From contig CAYPFR010000010.1 of NCBI GenBank assembly GCA_964410285.1, positions 1 through 64,000 on the forward strand: a stretch of 64,000 nt of DNA, read 5' to 3'. Each line of letters begins with the position of its first letter. Within the stretch, counting starts at the first letter, position 1. Under the pieces are notes generated by a model, which was not told the origin of the DNA, did no database searches, and was given only the letters and a program-made list of their open reading frames with translations. Positions 7,470 through 15,604 of the stretch are shown piece after piece. The translations under genes and the position numbers were made by a program. The stretch comes from Fretibacter sp964410285 (GTDB lineage Bacteria > Pseudomonadota > Alphaproteobacteria > Caulobacterales > Maricaulaceae).

Positions 7470-9870
7470 GGCTGGGGAATTTGATAGAATTAAAGAGGCG
7501 GATACGCGGGCGGACTTGATTGACCCTGCCTTGGCCGCTGCGGGCTGGAATAATGATTTTGAGTCAGACACAAAAATAAAACGCGAGCACAGCGTCTCTG
7601 CGGGGCGGTTACTCGGCGGTGGACGCCGCGCAGCCGCTTTGTCGGTGGATTATGTCCTCGTCTATAAAGATCGCGCTTTGGCCGTTGTGGAGGCTAAGAA
7701 ATCCACACTGTCTCATTCTGAAGGCGTCGCCCAAGCCAAAGACTACGCCCAGCGCCTTGGCACGCGCATCGCCTACGCCACCAATGGCAAGGTGATTTAC
7801 CAAATAGATATGGAGACAGGCAAAGAGTCCGAGGTCGATAGCTATCTCTCGCCCGAAGATATTTGGGCTATGCAATTTGCGCCCACGAGTGAGCAAATTG
7901 ACGAAGCCGAAGAGCTGGGCCGTGACCCGGCCTTCACAGCCTTTTGGCGAGATGAACTTGGGGCCGTGCCGTTTAAAACGGCAGGGCGCTGGGAGCCGCG
8001 CTATTACCAATCCCGCGCCATAGAGGCAGCGGTTGACGGCATCGCGGCAGGTAAGAAACGATTGCTGCTTACGCTTGCAACAGGGACAGGGAAAACATCT
8101 GTCGCTTTTCAGCTGGCGTGGAAACTGTTTGAAAGCCGCTGGACGCTGGCCGAAGATCAAAAGCGCCGTCCGCGTATTTTATTTCTCGCAGACCGTAATA
8201 TCCTCGCCAATCAAGCGTTCAACAGCTTTAATGCCTTTGATGAAGATGCGCTGGTGCGGATTAAGCCGAGCGAGATTAAGAAAAAAGGCCGCGTTCCAAA
8301 AAATGGTTCTGTGTTCTTCACCATCTTCCAAACCTTTATGAGCGGCGATACCGACGAAATAGAGGAAGAAGCCGAGATTGAAGATAAGGCGTATTACAAA
8401 GATTACGATCCTGACTTCTTCGACTTTATCATAATTGACGAATGTCACAGAGGCGGCGCGAATGACCAAAGTTCGTGGCGGGCCATCATGGAGCATTTTG
8501 CGCCTGCTGTGCAGCTTGGCCTCACCGCTACGCCTAAGCGAAAGCATAATGCCGATACCTATGATTATTTCGGTGAGCCGATTTATTCTTATTCGCTCAA
8601 AGAAGGGATAAATGACGGTTATCTGACCCCGTTTAAAGTCCAGCAATTCTCAACCACGATTGATGAATATACTTATCTTGGCGATGATGAAGTTGTTTCG
8701 GGTGTGATGGAGGAAGGTGAAACTTATATTGAAGGCGACTTCAACCGCAAAATCACTATTCCGCAACGCGAGCAATATCGTATCCGAACATTCATGGACT
8801 TAATTGACCAGAACGAAAAAACACTCGTGTTCTGTGCGACCCAAGAACATGCTGGCGCTGTGCGCGACTATATCAACCAAATTAAAACAGGAAGCACTCA
8901 CCCTGATTACTGCGTCCGCGTTACCGCGAATGATGGGGCGTTAGGTGAGCAGCATCTACGCACTTTCCAAGATAATGACAAAACAATCCCGACGATATTG
9001 ACGACTTCGCGTAAGCTCTCAACGGGGGTGGACGCGCTCAATATTCGCAACATTGTTTTGCTTCGTGAATGTAAGAATATCATTGAGTTTAAACAGATCG
9101 TCGGACGTGGAACGCGGGTTTATGATGGCAAAGACTTCTTCACAATCTATGACTTTGTGAAAGCTTATAAGAATTTTGAAGACCCCGAATGGGATGGCGA
9201 ACCGCTTGAGCCAGAAGAGCCTACAGGCGGCAAGCCAAGGCCGCCAAAGGAACCAGATGACCCGATTGAGCCAGAGCCGCCAGAAGATCCCAAAGAGCGT
9301 AATGTCGTAAAGCTATCAGATGGCAAAGTGCGCAGCATTCAGCATATGAGCACGACGCGATTTTATGATGCCAGCGGTCGTGTTATCTCGGCGCAACAAT
9401 TCCTTGAGAATATGTGCGGCGATTTAAAAGAGCTGTTCGGCAGTCCCGATGCGCTGCGAACACTTTGGGCAAACCCTACAACGCGCAAGCAGCTTTTAGC
9501 AACGCTTGAAACGATGGACTATTCAGAACAGCGCCTTGAAGAAATCCAGCGGCTTTTGATGGCAGAAGGCTCTGACCTTTACGATGTCCTCGCCAATGTC
9601 GCCTACGCCATGACCCCAATCACCCGTGAGGCCCGCGTAAAGGCGCACAGGGAGGCCATAGAGAGTAAATACGATGACAGGCTCCAAGCCTTTATTAGTT
9701 TCGTCCTCGGCCAGTACGTTCAAGAAGGCGTCAGCGAACTCGACCCTGAAAAACTCCCAGCGCTTTTAGAGCTGAAGTACGAGGACACAATTAGAGGCGC
9801 TAGAGAGCTTGGCGGCGTGGCAAATGTGAAAACAGCTTTCACTGACTTTCAACAATATTTGTATGAGTAG
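7459..9870 (+). CDS. hsdR: Type I restriction enzyme endonuclease/translocase subunit (HsdR)
   Basis: Motor and nuclease subunit that translocates and cuts unmethylated DNA. The N-terminal PD-(D/E)xK nuclease core is visible as DYVLVYKDRALAVVEAKK (near 50-75). An SF2 helicase follows: Walker A LATGTGKTS (about 205), DECH box IIIDECHRGG (about 325), LGLTATPKR, and motif VI QIVGRGTRV (about 545). The C-terminus resembles the EcoEI R-subunit domain. A proline-rich linker (PEEPTGGKPRPPKEP) separates the motor from the C-terminal domain. At 803 residues it belongs to the shorter EcoEI-like group. The start is TTG at 7459, overlapping hsdS by 11 bp. Confidence 0.93.
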   Translation: MSSKAGEFDRIKEADTRADLIDPALAAAGWNNDFESDTKIKREHSVSAGRLLGGGRRAAALSVDYVLVYKDRALAVVEAKKSTLSHSEGVAQAKDYAQRLGTRIAYATNGKVIYQIDMETGKESEVDSYLSPEDIWAMQFAPTSEQIDEAEELGRDPAFTAFWRDELGAVPFKTAGRWEPRYYQSRAIEAAVDGIAAGKKRLLLTLATGTGKTSVAFQLAWKLFESRWTLAEDQKRRPRILFLADRNILANQAFNSFNAFDEDALVRIKPSEIKKKGRVPKNGSVFFTIFQTFMSGDTDEIEEEAEIEDKAYYKDYDPDFFDFIIIDECHRGGANDQSSWRAIMEHFAPAVQLGLTATPKRKHNADTYDYFGEPIYSYSLKEGINDGYLTPFKVQQFSTTIDEYTYLGDDEVVSGVMEEGETYIEGDFNRKITIPQREQYRIRTFMDLIDQNEKTLVFCATQEHAGAVRDYINQIKTGSTHPDYCVRVTANDGALGEQHLRTFQDNDKTIPTILTTSRKLSTGVDALNIRNIVLLRECKNIIEFKQIVGRGTRVYDGKDFFTIYDFVKAYKNFEDPEWDGEPLEPEEPTGGKPRPPKEPDDPIEPEPPEDPKERNVVKLSDGKVRSIQHMSTTRFYDASGRVISAQQFLENMCGDLKELFGSPDALRTLWANPTTRKQLLATLETMDYSEQRLEEIQRLLMAEGSDLYDVLANVAYAMTPITREARVKAHREAIESKYDDRLQAFISFVLGQYVQEGVSELDPEKLPALLELKYEDTIRGARELGGVANVKTAFTDFQQYLYE

Positions 9871-9878
9871 GGGTTGAG

Positions 9879-10952
9879 ATGGCCTCTACTAAGCAAGCGC
9901 TGATGTCGCGCGGAGTCAACAATGTTTTAGCTGAGAGCCTAGTAAAAGCTGGACATAAACTGAAAACCTTGAAAACGAAATCTAAGTTAGATTTAATTGC
10001 TTTAGGCTTCACCCAGCAGCAAGCGAACGAATTGCACAAAGAAACCAGACCACCAATACCTTCAGGAACTCTCTTTAAAATATTACACGCAAATAAATGG
10101 TCTTGCTGCGTATGTCGGGAACAAAGTAAGCCCATTGTGGTTCATCATATCATACCTTGGGCAGAAAGCCGTGATCATTCAGAGCATAATCTAGCTGTAA
10201 TTTGTCATGATTGTCATGATGATGCCCACGCTAAGAAAAACTTATCACAGAACTTAACCAAAAAATTGCTCACCAAGTCTAAACAGGAATGGGAGAAGAC
10301 CGTTCTGGCTCTTGACCAAAGGACGATACAGAAGTCGAGTGTTCTAAATGGAAACTGCTGGTATTATTTTAATCATCTCCGACTTTTAAATTTGGCTAGA
10401 GATAATGGTGTAGAACCCAAAAAAATATCTGGTCACATGATGCTTCATGCGCAGGGTTATGTAGATGAACTTGGTCATCCTATTTCCCAGAACGATGAGA
10501 AAAATACCTTATATAACTACGGCGACGGAATGTATGTTTACCATTATATGGAGAACCTAATAAACGAAGTTTTGGGAAGCATAGATGTCATCAACATATC
10601 AGATTTCTTAGATAAGGCTCAAATTAAAGCTCTTGCGAGACCTAATGACCTTATATTCATTCAGGGAGCACATGTCTTTGCCGATGGCGTTAATGGGCTA
10701 CGAGGCCCAGGGCAAATTAGAAAAGGTTATCGTCAGGTTGCATCAGTCAGAGTGGAGTATGTTTTTGATGCTTGGGAAGCAACCTCAACATCAGCATGGG
10801 CCGTTTGGTTAAGAGGGCGACAATCTGCCGGAAGTTTGTGTCATGTGAAATCTGTAGAGAATGAAGATGGCGTTGTGTTAGTTAAGTGCACAGTGCTCGC
10901 CATTGCCTTCGGATTGAAAGACTTGAAAACAAGAAATTATATGAATTTCTAG
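9879..10952 (+). CDS. HNH endonuclease-domain protein downstream of hsdR
   Basis: A 357-residue protein with an HNH nuclease domain: CCVCREQSKPIVVHHIIPWA (about 72-91), then HNLAVICHDCHDDAH (about 102-116), giving zinc-binding Cys pairs and the catalytic His pair. The C-terminal 200 residues (from about YYFNHLRLLNLA) are unfamiliar. The ATG at 9879 lies eight bases after the hsdR stop behind a GGGG-rich ribosome-binding site, so it is co-transcribed with the type I system. It may act as an accessory nuclease of the island; that role is inferred from context only. Confidence 0.82.
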   Translation: MASTKQALMSRGVNNVLAESLVKAGHKLKTLKTKSKLDLIALGFTQQQANELHKETRPPIPSGTLFKILHANKWSCCVCREQSKPIVVHHIIPWAESRDHSEHNLAVICHDCHDDAHAKKNLSQNLTKKLLTKSKQEWEKTVLALDQRTIQKSSVLNGNCWYYFNHLRLLNLARDNGVEPKKISGHMMLHAQGYVDELGHPISQNDEKNTLYNYGDGMYVYHYMENLINEVLGSIDVINISDFLDKAQIKALARPNDLIFIQGAHVFADGVNGLRGPGQIRKGYRQVASVRVEYVFDAWEATSTSAWAVWLRGRQSAGSLCHVKSVENEDGVVLVKCTVLAIAFGLKDLKTRNYMNF

Positions 10953-11172
10953 GCTGATGATTCTAAGGTTAAGAAAATCAAAGCCATCGCATTACCAAAG
11001 CTTAATATAATCGAAAATCACTGTAGGGCGCAGCGAAGCGTGGCCATAAACGAAAGAGAGCGTGTCCGAAGGACGCGATCACCATATAGCCTTCCGCAGG
11101 AACCCTTAGCGCGCAAAAAATTTTGGCCGAAGTGCCGGAAATTGATCACGCGCCAATGTTCGCAGCGGTGCT

Positions 11173-11994
11173 CTAATTACTGATAATGACCTCCCTCGCG
11201 GATGTCGCCGGACCGGCGCTGATACCATATGACAGCTTCACGCCTTCAATAGTGAACGCAGAGAAGATCTCGCGCACCTCCGGGCAGTCATTTAGGCTCA
11301 AGATAAACCGCCCTTTAAGCCCCCTTAAAATAGCCGCTAAGAGCTCAAAATCCGAGCGCGAAAACATCTCTGCGCCATAGTCCGTCTCATTCCCATAATA
11401 AGGTGGATCTATGTAAAAAAGCGCCCGTTTCCGGTCATAAGTCTTGATAAATTTATCAAAGGGGAGCCGCTCGATAACCACACCGCTCAAGCGCTCGTGA
11501 ACGTCCTCCAGCATTGGCACAAGCTTTGTCAGGTCAAAACGCGCCCCGCGCTCCGCCTTTGACATGGCAAAATTACGTCCACTAACTTTGCCGCCAAACG
11601 CGGCGCGCTGGAGATACAAAAACCGCGCCGCGCGCTCTAGGTCAGTGAGGGTGGATGGTTCGACAGCCTGCAAGCGCTCAAATTCTCGCCTAGATGTGAT
11701 CTGGAATTTGAGCGTGTCGAGAAACTGCGGATAGTGTCTTTGAAGAATACGAAAAAGTGTCGATACATCCTCGGAAAGATCGTTAATGACTTCATTTTTA
11801 GGGCCGCTATTGCGGCGAAAGAACACCCCGCCCATACCAACAAACGGCTCGGCATAGAGTGTGTGATCAACAGCCTCGATACGCTTACATATACGTTTGG
11901 CGAGGTTGCGTTTGCCGCCAATGTAGGGGGCCACGGGCTTGACCGAATTGATAGGTTTTAGTGATTTAGAGATAGACATATGTGGTGGACTCAT
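11173..11994 (-). CDS. D12-class DNA adenine methyltransferase
   Basis: N6-adenine methyltransferase of the Dam/D12 class. It shows VAPYIGGKRNLAKRI at the N-terminus, the AdoMet site YAEPFVGMGGVFF and the catalytic motif FYIDPPYYGNE. As the last gene before the proposed phage end it occupies the position of the mom modification gene in Mu, and probably protects phage DNA from host restriction. The frame stays open upstream to 12135 through a palindrome cluster, but the encoded extension is low-complexity and homologous sequence starts around MSPPHMSISK, so I place the start at 11994 (11979 is an alternative). Confidence 0.88.
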   Translation of the reverse strand: MSPPHMSISKSLKPINSVKPVAPYIGGKRNLAKRICKRIEAVDHTLYAEPFVGMGGVFFRRNSGPKNEVINDLSEDVSTLFRILQRHYPQFLDTLKFQITSRREFERLQAVEPSTLTDLERAARFLYLQRAAFGGKVSGRNFAMSKAERGARFDLTKLVPMLEDVHERLSGVVIERLPFDKFIKTYDRKRALFYIDPPYYGNETDYGAEMFSRSDFELLAAILRGLKGRFILSLNDCPEVREIFSAFTIEGVKLSYGISAGPATSAREVIISN

Positions 11995-12005
11995 CGTTAT
12001 AAAGC

Positions 12006-12113
12006 CCCGCCCTCTATAGGGTGCGGGATTGAAGTGCGGCGCGCCGCATGGATTGGGCAGTACCAATGCCCGGCTTGGTGCGTGTCCGCGCACCAGCCCC
12101 CGCTTAAGCGGGG
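12006..12113. repeat. Cluster of five short palindromes
   Basis: Five inverted repeats in a row: CCCGC/GCGGG (12006-12027), TGCGGCGCGCCGCA (12035-12048), GGGCA/TGCCC (12055-12071), GGTGCG/CGCACC (12077-12094) and CCCCGCTTAAGCGGGG (12098-12113). They lie between the small gene at 12135 and the methylase start. They could be REP-like repeats or a structured leader controlling the methylase. Confidence 0.7.
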
Positions 12114-12134
12114 ATCTGAAAGCGCCCGCCAGCA

Positions 12135-12347
12135 CTAAATCAAGCCCTTTTGCAGCGCTAATGCCTCCGGCACGAGCATGGGGATTGGCTCAACACTTTC
12201 CTCCAGCTCGTAGCCTTCCAAGGGATCCACGGCGCGCTTCGGGAGCCAAATACTCTCCGTTTCGTCGTCCTCATCACGGCCAACCATTATGGCGCGGTCC
12301 GTTGTGGTGAAGATGTAAAGCTCCAATTCAATCATTCTTTTTGCCAT
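12135..12347 (-). CDS. Small acidic hypothetical phage protein
   Basis: A 70-residue acidic protein, not recognised. It begins MAKRMIELELYIF and contains a DEDDETESIW patch and a C-terminal PMLVPEALALQKGLI. It lies in the cargo segment between the lipid desaturase homologue and the methylase, after an AGGAG-type ribosome-binding site, with typical phage-operon spacing. No membrane segment or nucleic-acid-binding motif is visible. Confidence 0.6.
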   Translation of the reverse strand: MAKRMIELELYIFTTTDRAIMVGRDEDDETESIWLPKRAVDPLEGYELEESVEPIPMLVPEALALQKGLI

Positions 12348-12373
12348 AGTAGAGGCTCCTTTAGGTTGCTGAT

Positions 12374-12916
12374 TTACCGACGCTGCGGCGGTGTTTCAGG
12401 CTTCGGCCAGACGGCCAGAACGAACAAAATCCACTCAAGCCCTTGCCAAAATTTGATATGATCCAAGGCCGGATTAAGCCATGATGTAATCACGCAATAA
12501 GACCTATCCTCGCGCGCGTGGTGACGTGCATGGTGAGCGGGCGACTGAATAAGCCCAACAAACCGCAGCCCTTTGACCCAAGAAGGTACTCTGTTGCCTC
12601 TGTGCGTCGTGGCGTGGATTTCATTGGCAAAAAATCCAGTTATAAGCGCTGCCGCCCATATGTGGCTATAACCACAAATTATTCCTATAACCGCGCCAAT
12701 CGTTGCCACAAGCGCCATAGTGACGCCATTGCGCTGCATGAGGGTTTTCTCCAAAAATTGGAATGGCAGGACATGATGATCATGTGCGTCCTCAACAGCC
12801 TTTCCCACAACAGGCCAAAGCGGCGTGGCATAGCGATCTTGGATCCAATGAATAACACCAGAGAGGAAGTCCGCGAGGAGAATGCCGAGCAGTATTTGTA
12901 GGGTAAAATCAAGCAT
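12374..12916 (-). CDS. CarF/TMEM189 (Kua) family lipid desaturase homologue
   Basis: A 180-residue membrane protein matching the lipid-desaturase family of CarF and TMEM189/PEDS1, which introduces the vinyl-ether double bond in plasmalogens. The histidine pattern is visible: GVIHWIQDRY near 20-30, EDAHDHHVLPFQ near 42-53, NEIHATTHR near 97-105, and SPAHHARHHARED with CVITSWLNPALDHI further on. Hydrophobic segments at the N-terminus, around 68-95 and near the C-terminus suit an integral membrane enzyme. It sits in phage cargo among tail and modification genes. Family assignment is by motif recognition; the substrate in bacteria is unknown. Confidence 0.82.
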   Translation of the reverse strand: MLDFTLQILLGILLADFLSGVIHWIQDRYATPLWPVVGKAVEDAHDHHVLPFQFLEKTLMQRNGVTMALVATIGAVIGIICGYSHIWAAALITGFFANEIHATTHRGNRVPSWVKGLRFVGLIQSPAHHARHHAREDRSYCVITSWLNPALDHIKFWQGLEWILFVLAVWPKPETPPQRR

Positions 12917-12924
12917 ATTTTGAC

Positions 12925-13398
12925 CTATGTTAGAGGGGGATTAATGGGGTAATCGGGCGGGTATGTTTTGCCGTCGTAAAACTCGACGCCGCCGATCACA
13001 TCGCGCATCGCCTCATTGAGGTTTACTCCGTCTTTGTGGATGATCCCAAGAAGCCGCCCAAACTTGCCGCTGTCGTCCTTTATTGTCTCGATAATAACCC
13101 ATACTGGCGTCTTTAATTCGTGGTAACGCACGCGCCTTGGATAGTCGGCAGGATCAAGCCCTAAGAGATGGATAAATTCGTCTCTGTGATCATAGCCGAC
13201 TTCCACATCGTCGGCGTCAATCCCCTTGGATTTAGACCGCTTAATTTCTTGGGCATTAATGCCGTATAGCCGAATTTTTTCATTCGCCTTCCAGACATGA
13301 TCAAACATGTCCAAATCGCCGAGAATTGTGTCCGCATCATAGATCGCTCTGATCAAGAAACCGTAACGATAGGCGGGCCGGGTTATAGGATCCGTCAT
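12925..13398 (-). CDS. Staphylococcal-nuclease-like (SNase) domain protein
   Basis: Small nuclease-like protein with the SNase/TNase signature: AIYDADTILGDLDM then NEKIRLYGINAQEIKRSKS. The Asp-Thr of the metal site, the Arg of IRLYG and the Glu of AQE are present, while the usual Asp in RLxxIDAPE is Asn, a variation I recall in phage members. The C-terminal FGRLLGIIHKDGVNLNEAM matches the G(R)xLaxvxxxgxxlN end of the family. The ATG at 13398 lies just after the upstream stop (13403); a longer frame to 13479 overlaps that gene. It could degrade host DNA or be a virion nuclease. Confidence 0.78.
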   Translation of the reverse strand: MTDPITRPAYRYGFLIRAIYDADTILGDLDMFDHVWKANEKIRLYGINAQEIKRSKSKGIDADDVEVGYDHRDEFIHLLGLDPADYPRRVRYHELKTPVWVIIETIKDDSGKFGRLLGIIHKDGVNLNEAMRDVIGGVEFYDGKTYPPDYPINPPLT

Positions 13399-13402
13399 GG
13401 GC

Positions 13403-14011
13403 TTAAAATTCCATCTTGGAAGAGACTTCCAAGGCATGATCAAGTGCTCGAAGAGCCATAGGCAAAAGTGGGCGGCCATTGTCTAGACGGTCATATTGAT
13501 CAATCCAAAATATGCTTCCCAATGGTGCAAGCCGACAACAGAAAGCTGCGGACAAGGCATCCAAATCACCGGTTTTAGAGAGAAGCAAAAGACGCTCACG
13601 TTCAGCTTTGGGCATGCCTTGAAAAAAGGCATTTTCCCAACGCATACGGTCCCAATGTTCAATCGCCGCAAAATTTAAGACAACTAAATCCCAATCGGCA
13701 GCGGCCTTATCTCCGCGATACTTAATCGCATCCACACCCGAGGTCATCCAGCCGCGACGTAAACCACAAAAATAATCCCATGATGCAGAAGATTGAAGCA
13801 CCCTCGGATCAACCTCAATAATTGTGCTATTAAAATTGAGCTGAAATTGATATTGCTGATCGCCGTAATGATCCAAGCCTACACGCTGCGTTGAAGCAAA
13901 TAGCCCCAAAGCACGGTTGTTAAACTTCTTCTTCCGGGCACGCGCTCTAAGCTCTGAATATTTAGGGACGTCATATATCTCCACCGAATTATGATAAAAT
14001 ATAGTTCTCAT
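13403..14011 (-). CDS. Hypothetical phage protein after the tail gene D
   Basis: 202 residues, not recognised. It has a basic N-terminal segment (SELRARARKKKFNNRAL) and no membrane segment or catalytic motif that I can name. Its start overlaps the end of the D-like gene by four bases (ATGA type), so it belongs to the late operon. AT content looks higher than in the tail genes, which suggests a later acquisition as cargo. Confidence 0.6.
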   Translation of the reverse strand: MRTIFYHNSVEIYDVPKYSELRARARKKKFNNRALGLFASTQRVGLDHYGDQQYQFQLNFNSTIIEVDPRVLQSSASWDYFCGLRRGWMTSGVDAIKYRGDKAAADWDLVVLNFAAIEHWDRMRWENAFFQGMPKAERERLLLLSKTGDLDALSAAFCCRLAPLGSIFWIDQYDRLDNGRPLLPMALRALDHALEVSSKMEF

Positions 14012-15006
14012 GATTTGTCCTTCGGTGTTTCAAGATCTAGCCGCGTGAAATAACCCCCGCCGGAGCCGCCCGTGAGCTCATGCTCGGCGCGCGTGATTAC
14101 CCATTGCCCCCGCGCCAGTGCGTCCCGCGTTTCGAAGCTCACACGGCCCTCCGCCGCCAAAGAGGCGTTGCCGGGCAGAGAGAGGGTCATGGTCGCCTCA
14201 CCTCGCTCCAGCGCCGCCAGCTTGGCACTAGCGGCAGCCTCGGCCTCCTCGGCGCTGCCGTAGGCATGACGAAGTGAGAACACGGGCTCACCCTCGCCCG
14301 CCGTAGTGTGTTTCCGGCTGCCAGATTGGGTGTCATTCCAATAGGCTTTGACGGCCTTATATTTGCCGCGATCAGGCGCTCTGGCGCTCCAGCGCGTGAC
14401 AGCGTCTTCGGAAAGGGTAACGGGCCTAATCTTCGCGCCAGAGGCGGCTTTCGCCTCACCACGCGGGACAAAGATCAAATAGCCAAACACAGGCTTAGCA
14501 ACCGCGTCATATTGCCGAGCAAGGCGTGTGAGAAAATGAAGGTCACTCTCGTTGTTTTGGTCGATCTGCGCATACGGCAACGGAGCGGCAGCTATAGACG
14601 CCAGCTCCGCCGACACACGCGGCGTGAGGCCGTGATCTCTGGCGATAGCCGCAACAATGTCGCCAATCGTATCTCCGCCCCATGAACGGGTCTTACGGGC
14701 TTTTAGCCCCTCCAGCATATCCGCTGCCTTAGCTTTGATTGTAAGCGACGCAGGGGGACCGCTGCTTGCAACTTCGTCCACAATGAAGGACCCAATATTT
14801 GAGAGCTCCGAGCCATAACCAAGCGCCAGTTCCAGCTTTGCGCCCTTAGCCGGAAGTTCTATTTCATGTTTCCGGTTGTCCAGTTTTATGGAGAGCCTGT
14901 CGCTCTTAAAACCAGCCTCGTCCGTCGAGGTAATAGACAAAAGGCGATCAGCTATCATGGCCGTGATGTCTGTGCCTTGGGCGATTAGTCTAAAGCCCGG
15001 CTTCAT
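14008..15006 (-). CDS. D: P2 D-like late control/tail hub protein
   Basis: Homologue of the P2 gpD family (phage late control D, a baseplate hub related to the gp27/VgrG fold). It begins MKPGFRLIAQGTDITAMIAD and contains the family signatures SDRLSIKLDNR, KAADMLEGLKARKTRSW and QNNESDLHFLTRLARQYDA. It links the tail tube to the baseplate. The ATG at 15006 overlaps the stop of the X-like gene as ATGA, which is better than a TTG six bases upstream. Length is normal for the family. Confidence 0.92.
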   Translation of the reverse strand: MKPGFRLIAQGTDITAMIADRLLSITSTDEAGFKSDRLSIKLDNRKHEIELPAKGAKLELALGYGSELSNIGSFIVDEVASSGPPASLTIKAKAADMLEGLKARKTRSWGGDTIGDIVAAIARDHGLTPRVSAELASIAAAPLPYAQIDQNNESDLHFLTRLARQYDAVAKPVFGYLIFVPRGEAKAASGAKIRPVTLSEDAVTRWSARAPDRGKYKAVKAYWNDTQSGSRKHTTAGEGEPVFSLRHAYGSAEEAEAAASAKLAALERGEATMTLSLPGNASLAAEGRVSFETRDALARGQWVITRAEHELTGGSGGGYFTRLDLETPKDKS

Positions 15007-15212
15007 GACCAAAGCCTCACGCGAGTGTCATCCACGGCGGGCGTGAAGTCAGGCAAGTTTATGTGGACACCGCTGGCAAGAACAGCGGATTGATTACGGA
15101 TAGAGGGATTGGCGGCAAGCACAGCTTCCAACGCACCCGGAACATCTCCGTAATGATCCAAGACAATTTTGTCTAAAACGTCCCTAGACTTTGTGCGGTA
15201 AGTGTTGCTCAT
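15003..15212 (-). CDS. X: P2 X-like tail protein (LysM-type)
   Basis: A 69-residue homologue of P2 gpX, with a LysM-like fold: TKSRDVLDKIVLDHYGD, AVLAANPSI and the closing GVHINLPDF. These proteins stabilise the baseplate hub. It overlaps both neighbours by a few bases, which suggests translational coupling U-X-D as in P2. Confidence 0.9.
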   Translation of the reverse strand: MSNTYRTKSRDVLDKIVLDHYGDVPGALEAVLAANPSIRNQSAVLASGVHINLPDFTPAVDDTRVRLWS

Positions 15213-15604
15213 GATAGATCCTCGCCATAGGCTTTAAGATCCAACGAGAACGTTTGTTTGTAAGGCGTCCCGCTGCCGTCAATGAAGGACTGCCCCTCCT
15301 TTACTTTTGTGATCACAAAGACGCCGAGAAACTTGCCATTGCCGTCCACCAACTGCAGCGGGCCCCCCTTACCAGCCTCCGCCGCCATAGCGTCCACTTG
15401 GCCGAGACCGCCTCTAAAATGCGGGTAAACAATCCCGGATAGCGTAATCGTCTCGGAGCCTACCCCCATAAACTGCAAAGCCGGACGGCGGCCAATACGC
15501 GATTGTGAGCCCCAATCATAATTGCGCTCACGGGAGAGCGATTTATAGGCAGCCGTGTCCATTGAGAAACGAAATTCACCGAGGGCTAGCATGATTTCAG
15601 TCAT
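15209..15604 (-). CDS. U: P2 U-like tail completion protein
   Basis: Homologue of P2 gpU, a tail-terminator/assembly protein. It carries MLALGEFRFSMDTAAYKSL near the start, then NYDWGSQSRIGRRPALQF and the family core SETITLSGIVYPHF. I choose the ATG at 15604, preceded by GAGAGG; the upstream TTG at 15634 lies deep within the tape-measure gene. It overlaps the tape-measure stop by eight bases. Confidence 0.92.
   Translation of the reverse strand: MTEIMLALGEFRFSMDTAAYKSLSRERNYDWGSQSRIGRRPALQFMGVGSETITLSGIVYPHFRGGLGQVDAMAAEAGKGGPLQLVDGNGKFLGVFVITKVKEGQSFIDGSGTPYKQTFSLDLKAYGEDLS

Noticed and set aside
11022..11080. Sequence resembling Mu right-end boxes (AAACGAAAG… near 11048)
   Set aside because: The resemblance is short and no counterpart was found at the other end; it lies outside the proposed terminus and may be a hairpin after the HNH gene.
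11995..12135. Extended N-terminus of the methylase
   Set aside because: It would translate the palindrome cluster into a low-complexity stretch; the D12 homology starts after 11994.
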